DNA of 64,000 nt, taken from contig JABFQY010000005.1 of assembly GCA_013141415.1 (NCBI GenBank), positions 1 through 64,000 of the forward strand, given 5' to 3'. The translations under genes and the position numbers were made by a program. Shown here one piece after another: positions 61,000 through 64,000 of this stretch; position 1 is the first letter of the stretch; the number at the start of each line of letters is the position of its first letter. The notes beneath the pieces were generated by a model, which had not been told where the DNA came from, did not search any database, and was given only the letters and a program-made list of their open reading frames with translations. The stretch comes from Kiritimatiellaceae bacterium. GTDB taxonomy: Bacteria; Verrucomicrobiota; Kiritimatiellia; Kiritimatiellales; Tichowtungiaceae.

Positions 61000-61159
61000 G
61001 CACTTCACGAATGAAATGCCGCACCCATATTTTGTAGGACGAGCTTCTCTGTATCCAGAGAGCCTGTGTCCCATGCACGGGCAGGAGCACACACGCTCCC
61101 GAATACGGGAAGCGCGTCCTACAAGAGAATCGGCATCTCAATTGTTAAGTGCTATAGCA
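61000..61159. repeat. TTGTAGGAC-ended palindromic element, copy B (with flanks)
   Basis: The 93-bp core (61032-61124) has TTGTAGGAC and GTCCTACAA ends and is the reverse complement of copy A with few changes. Homology includes the flanking hairpin GCACTTCA-CGAA-TGAAATGC (from 61000) and the arm CAATTGTTAAGTGCTATAG (to about 61157). It fills the entire gap between the convergent stops of the glycine-zipper lipoprotein gene and glgX, so it may also end transcription from both sides. Confidence 0.88.
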
Positions 61160-63061
61160 TCATTCGCCGAGTACGCAAACGGAGTGCGCCGGAACGAGGA
61201 ATACAGAATTACTGCTGGCGGAAGAACCTGCTAGCGGATCGGTTGAGAGAATAAGATTCCAATTCCCTTCCGGCAGCTCGAAGGAAAGATCGACCGCTTC
61301 ATTATTAATCAGAATGAGCAGTTCATCTTTGCCTTTGATGTGCATGCCAAGCGCGCGGTCATGCTGCCAGTCGACGGAGAGCCCTTCCTCGCCGATCCAT
61401 TCGACATCACCTTCGCCGGTGTAAAATTTTCCAGAACACAGCGCGGGATGTTTTTTGCGCAGGGCAATCAGCTGGCGAGTAAACTCGAACAGCTCCCGGT
61501 TTTTTTCAAGGAACGACCAATCCACCCGCGAAATCCCGTTGTCCTGACAGTAGGCGTTATTGTTGCCGGACTGGGTGCGACCGAATTCGTCGCCGGCGGT
61601 GAGCATTGGAACTCCGCGCGACAGAAACAGCGTGGCGAGCAGGTTTTTCTGCTGTTTAAGTCGCCGTGCGCAAATGGTCTCTTCATCAGTTGGCCCCTCA
61701 AAACCGAAGTTGACGCTGTTATTCTGTTTTTCGCCGTCGCGGTTTTCTTCGCCGTTGGCTTCGTTGTGCCGGATTGCGTAGCTGACAAGGTCGGCGAGAG
61801 TGAAGCCGTCGTGTGATGTGACGAAGTTGATGCTCTTGAGCGGTGAACCGCCGTTGTGCTGGTAGAGATCGGCGCTGCCAGCCAGACGCGTAGCAAGAAG
61901 GCCGATCGTTTCGCCTTCATTCCAGAAACGGCGGACGTCGTCGCGGAAGCGTCCGTTCCAGTCAGAAAAACGCTTGCCGGGAAAACTGCCGACCTGATAG
62001 CCGCCGAGAGCGTCCCATGCCTCGGCGATCAGTTTTATTTTTTTGAGTGCCGGTTCGGCCTCAATGGCTTTGATGACCGGCGGATGTTCCAGCAGTTCTC
62101 CGTCCGGGTCGCGGCACAGCACGGTGGCGAGGTCGAAGCGGAATCCGTCCACATGCATTTCCTGCGCCCAGTATTTGAGACAGTCAACGATCAGCTGTTT
62201 CGCAATCGGGTGGTTGCAGTTGAAGGTGTTGCCGCATCCACTCCAGTCGGGATAAGTGCCGTCCGGCTTGATCATATAATACGCCGGTTCATCCAGTCCG
62301 CGGAAGCTGTACACCGGACCGTTAAACGGCCCCTCGGCGGTGTGGTTGAAGACGATGTCGAGAATGACTTCAATCCCGGCATTATGCAGCGCTTTGACCA
62401 GCGTTTTGAATTCCGTGATTGCCGCGCCGGGCTCGCGCGAGGCGGCGTAACGGCTCATCGGCGCGAAAAAGGCGAGGGTGCTGTAGCCCCAGAAGTTGAG
62501 CAGATGTTTGCGCGCCGCGCCTTCGAGTAGGAATTCCAGCTCGTTAAATTCCATGACCGGCATAAATTCCACAGCGGTGATGCCGAGCGACTGCAGGTGC
62601 GGAATTTTTTCAATGAAGTCGAGATAGGTTCCGCCGCCGGTGAGGCCGCGCAGATGCGCTTCATAGATGATGGTTTTTTCGAGCGGAGTTTCCGGACGTT
62701 TTTCGCCGCGCCAGTCGAAGTGATCATCCGTGATGATGCCTTTCGGAAAGTGCCTGCCGGTGCGGATGTGCTGTCCCGGTTCGATCCCGGCTGATTCTCC
62801 CCAGCTCCGCGAAAAGTGAACGGCGCGGGCATACGGATCGAGCAGCCACTGTTCGGGAACGGCGTCGGTGCGGTAAAGATACAATGTGCCGGAATGAACG
62901 CCGGAAACGGTTGTATGCCAGAGCGGCCCGCCGGTCATTTCAATTTCGCGCGTTGGTGTTTCGGCGTCGGCGGAATCAAAGAGCAGCAGCCAGAGCCGGT
63001 TGGCACGGCTGTGTACGACGAATTGAGTTTCCTCTTTGCGGATGTGTACGCCGAGTTTCAT
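61160..63061 (-). CDS. glgX: Glycogen debranching enzyme GlgX (GH13 isoamylase type)
   Basis: A 633-residue enzyme splitting alpha-1,6 branches in glycogen. An N-terminal CBM48-like domain (about 1-110) is followed by the catalytic barrel: 'YEAHLRGLTGGGTYLDF', 'EVILDIVFNHTAEG', nucleophile Asp310 in VDGFRFDLATVL, acid Glu in 'KLIAEAWDALGGYQVG' and Asp in 'NFVTSHDGFTLADLVSY'. A C-terminal beta domain ends 'VFLVPAHSVCVLGE'. It is slightly shorter than E. coli GlgX. The stop codon adjoins repeat copy B. Confidence 0.94.
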   Translation of the reverse strand: MKLGVHIRKEETQFVVHSRANRLWLLLFDSADAETPTREIEMTGGPLWHTTVSGVHSGTLYLYRTDAVPEQWLLDPYARAVHFSRSWGESAGIEPGQHIRTGRHFPKGIITDDHFDWRGEKRPETPLEKTIIYEAHLRGLTGGGTYLDFIEKIPHLQSLGITAVEFMPVMEFNELEFLLEGAARKHLLNFWGYSTLAFFAPMSRYAASREPGAAITEFKTLVKALHNAGIEVILDIVFNHTAEGPFNGPVYSFRGLDEPAYYMIKPDGTYPDWSGCGNTFNCNHPIAKQLIVDCLKYWAQEMHVDGFRFDLATVLCRDPDGELLEHPPVIKAIEAEPALKKIKLIAEAWDALGGYQVGSFPGKRFSDWNGRFRDDVRRFWNEGETIGLLATRLAGSADLYQHNGGSPLKSINFVTSHDGFTLADLVSYAIRHNEANGEENRDGEKQNNSVNFGFEGPTDEETICARRLKQQKNLLATLFLSRGVPMLTAGDEFGRTQSGNNNAYCQDNGISRVDWSFLEKNRELFEFTRQLIALRKKHPALCSGKFYTGEGDVEWIGEEGLSVDWQHDRALGMHIKGKDELLILINNEAVDLSFELPEGNWNLILSTDPLAGSSASSNSVFLVPAHSVCVLGE

Positions 63062-63159
63062 GGCAGACAGTGTACGCCGCCCGGGCTGAATTTCAACAGT
63101 TCCATATCGATTGAAAAGCTTCGACAGCGCGGGGCGTTCCGTGGTTTAACTTCGCGCTC

Positions 63160-64000
63160 ATGTACAAAAAAGGACAGATCATCGAGACGGAGCTTTTCGA
63201 CACGGCGGACAAAAACCGCTGCGTCGGGAAGATGGAAGACGGCATCCGCGTATTTGTCGAAGGGACAGCCGCCGTCGGCGACACCGTCCGCGCCGAAGTT
63301 TATAAAATCAAAAAGCGTTATCTGGTCGCTCAGCTGAAAGAGATTCTGAAATTTTCCGACCGGCGCACGGAGCCGCGCTGTAAGTACTTTGGTGTGTGCG
63401 GCGGATGCAAATGGCAGCATCTCGACTATGCCGAACAGTTGCGCATCAAACGCAAACAGGTAGTCGATGCACTCGAACATCTCGGTAACTTTGAAAGCCC
63501 GGTCGTCGGCGAATGTATTCCAGCGGAAGAAGTTTTCGGCTACCGCAATAAGATCGATATGGATTTTACCGACCGGCGCTACCTGACCGCCGACGAGATG
63601 AATATCCCAGAGGCTGAGCTGAGTAAGCCGCTCGATTTCGCGCTCGGCTTTCATGCGCCGGGTTGCTTTGCCAAAGCCATCGACATCGACCATTGCGATC
63701 TGGCGTCGGAAGAAATGAATCTGGCGGTTGAAACGGTCCGCCGCTTCTGTCGCGACCGGAAGATTCCGGTCTATTCCACCTTCACGCACGAAGGCTTCCT
63801 GCGCAATCTGGTTGTCCGGCGCGGACAGCGCACCGGCGAGCTGATGGTGAATCTGATCACGCTGACGCACGATGCGGCGCTGATGGGCGAACTGTATGCG
63901 GAATTGAAGTCGGCACTCGGCGAAAAGCTGACGACGTTTATTAATGCCACGACCGACCGGAAAAACATGGTGGCGTTCGGCGATCAGGAATATGTGCTGT
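63160..64000 (+). CDS. 23S rRNA uracil-5 methyltransferase, RumA/TrmA family (partial)
   Basis: The frame is open from ATG at 63160 to the window end (280 codons), so the 3' part is missing. The N-terminal TRAM domain (about 1-60) is followed by the Fe-S cysteines 'CKYFGVCGGCKWQHLDYAEQLRIKRKQV' (Cys-x5-Cys-x2-Cys) and a fourth Cys in 'IDIDHCDLAS', as in RumA/RlmD. 'VFGYRNKIDMDF' and 'GFLRNLVVRRGQRTGELMVNLIT' are family blocks. The SAM-binding and catalytic Cys regions would lie beyond the window. RumA (U1939) and RlmCD-like enzymes cannot be separated here. Confidence 0.92.
   Translation, partial: MYKKGQIIETELFDTADKNRCVGKMEDGIRVFVEGTAAVGDTVRAEVYKIKKRYLVAQLKEILKFSDRRTEPRCKYFGVCGGCKWQHLDYAEQLRIKRKQVVDALEHLGNFESPVVGECIPAEEVFGYRNKIDMDFTDRRYLTADEMNIPEAELSKPLDFALGFHAPGCFAKAIDIDHCDLASEEMNLAVETVRRFCRDRKIPVYSTFTHEGFLRNLVVRRGQRTGELMVNLITLTHDAALMGELYAELKSALGEKLTTFINATTDRKNMVAFGDQEYVL

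Noticed and set aside
1-64000. CRISPR array, prophage, rRNA operon or transposase gene
   Set aside because: None seen: no regularly spaced repeats, phage structural genes, rRNA or IS transposase on either strand.

Overview
The window reads as a chromosome segment of a Gram-negative bacterium with GC around 57 % and densely packed genes on both strands. It carries a TonB-dependent receptor, outer-membrane beta-barrel proteins ending in aromatic residues, lipoproteins with lipoboxes, a sulfatase, many glycoside hydrolases and esterases, and secreted proteins with InlB-type repeats and a calcium-binding C-terminal stretch. Together these suggest the PVC superphylum, most likely Kiritimatiellota or a relative. 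This is inference from gene content; there is no rRNA here to confirm it.

Layout. 1-656 is gene-free and packed with short palindromic repeats. 657-3930 (minus) is a phospholipid operon: two DUF2062 proteins, psd, pssA and a DUF3047 protein. 4059-4982 is era. 5034-6304 holds an AsmA-like protein and a small lipoprotein. 6393-9710 encodes a single 1105-residue polypeptide joining 2-oxoacid dehydrogenase E1alpha, E1beta, a lipoyl domain and a FabH-like ketoacyl synthase. Divergent to it is ygiQ, interrupted in frame by a 139-bp palindromic element. Next come a GH3 enzyme, ptsP, and a nitrogen module (amtB-glnK-porin) behind a sigma-54-type promoter. 19-25 kb carries a sulfatase, a GH38 mannosidase, rdgB and an epimerase. 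25.1-33.9 kb is a glucan-type locus: a 2001-residue membrane protein with a C-terminal GH94 module, a DUF2490 protein and a large lipoprotein probably acting on glycans.

34-41.5 kb contains ppnP, an aldo/keto reductase, an AEC transporter, tRNA-Phe, a 46-residue basic protein, a TonB receptor, ilvD and an orphan. 41.6-52.1 kb has four SGNH-type acetylesterases, two of them a recent tandem duplication, with a radical SAM protein and hrpB between. 52.1-57.8 kb holds a GH13 enzyme, rsmB, small membrane or secreted proteins, a DUF475 protein and a methyltransferase. 57.9-60.5 kb is the conserved rpmH-rnpA-yidD-yidC cluster. A glycine-zipper lipoprotein, glgX and the start of a 23S rRNA uracil methyltransferase close the window.

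Two things stand out. First, the E1-lipoyl-KAS III fusion lacks an E2 catalytic domain, so it may pass a decarboxylated acyl group directly to a condensing enzyme. Second, a family of small mobile-looking elements ends in TTGTAGGAC / GTCCTACAA inverted repeats and is built of tetraloop hairpins. One copy has become coding sequence inside ygiQ, and two near-identical copies lie in opposite orientation at the two ends of the window. A degenerate TTTCCAA-N3-TTGGAAA palindrome also recurs upstream of several genes.
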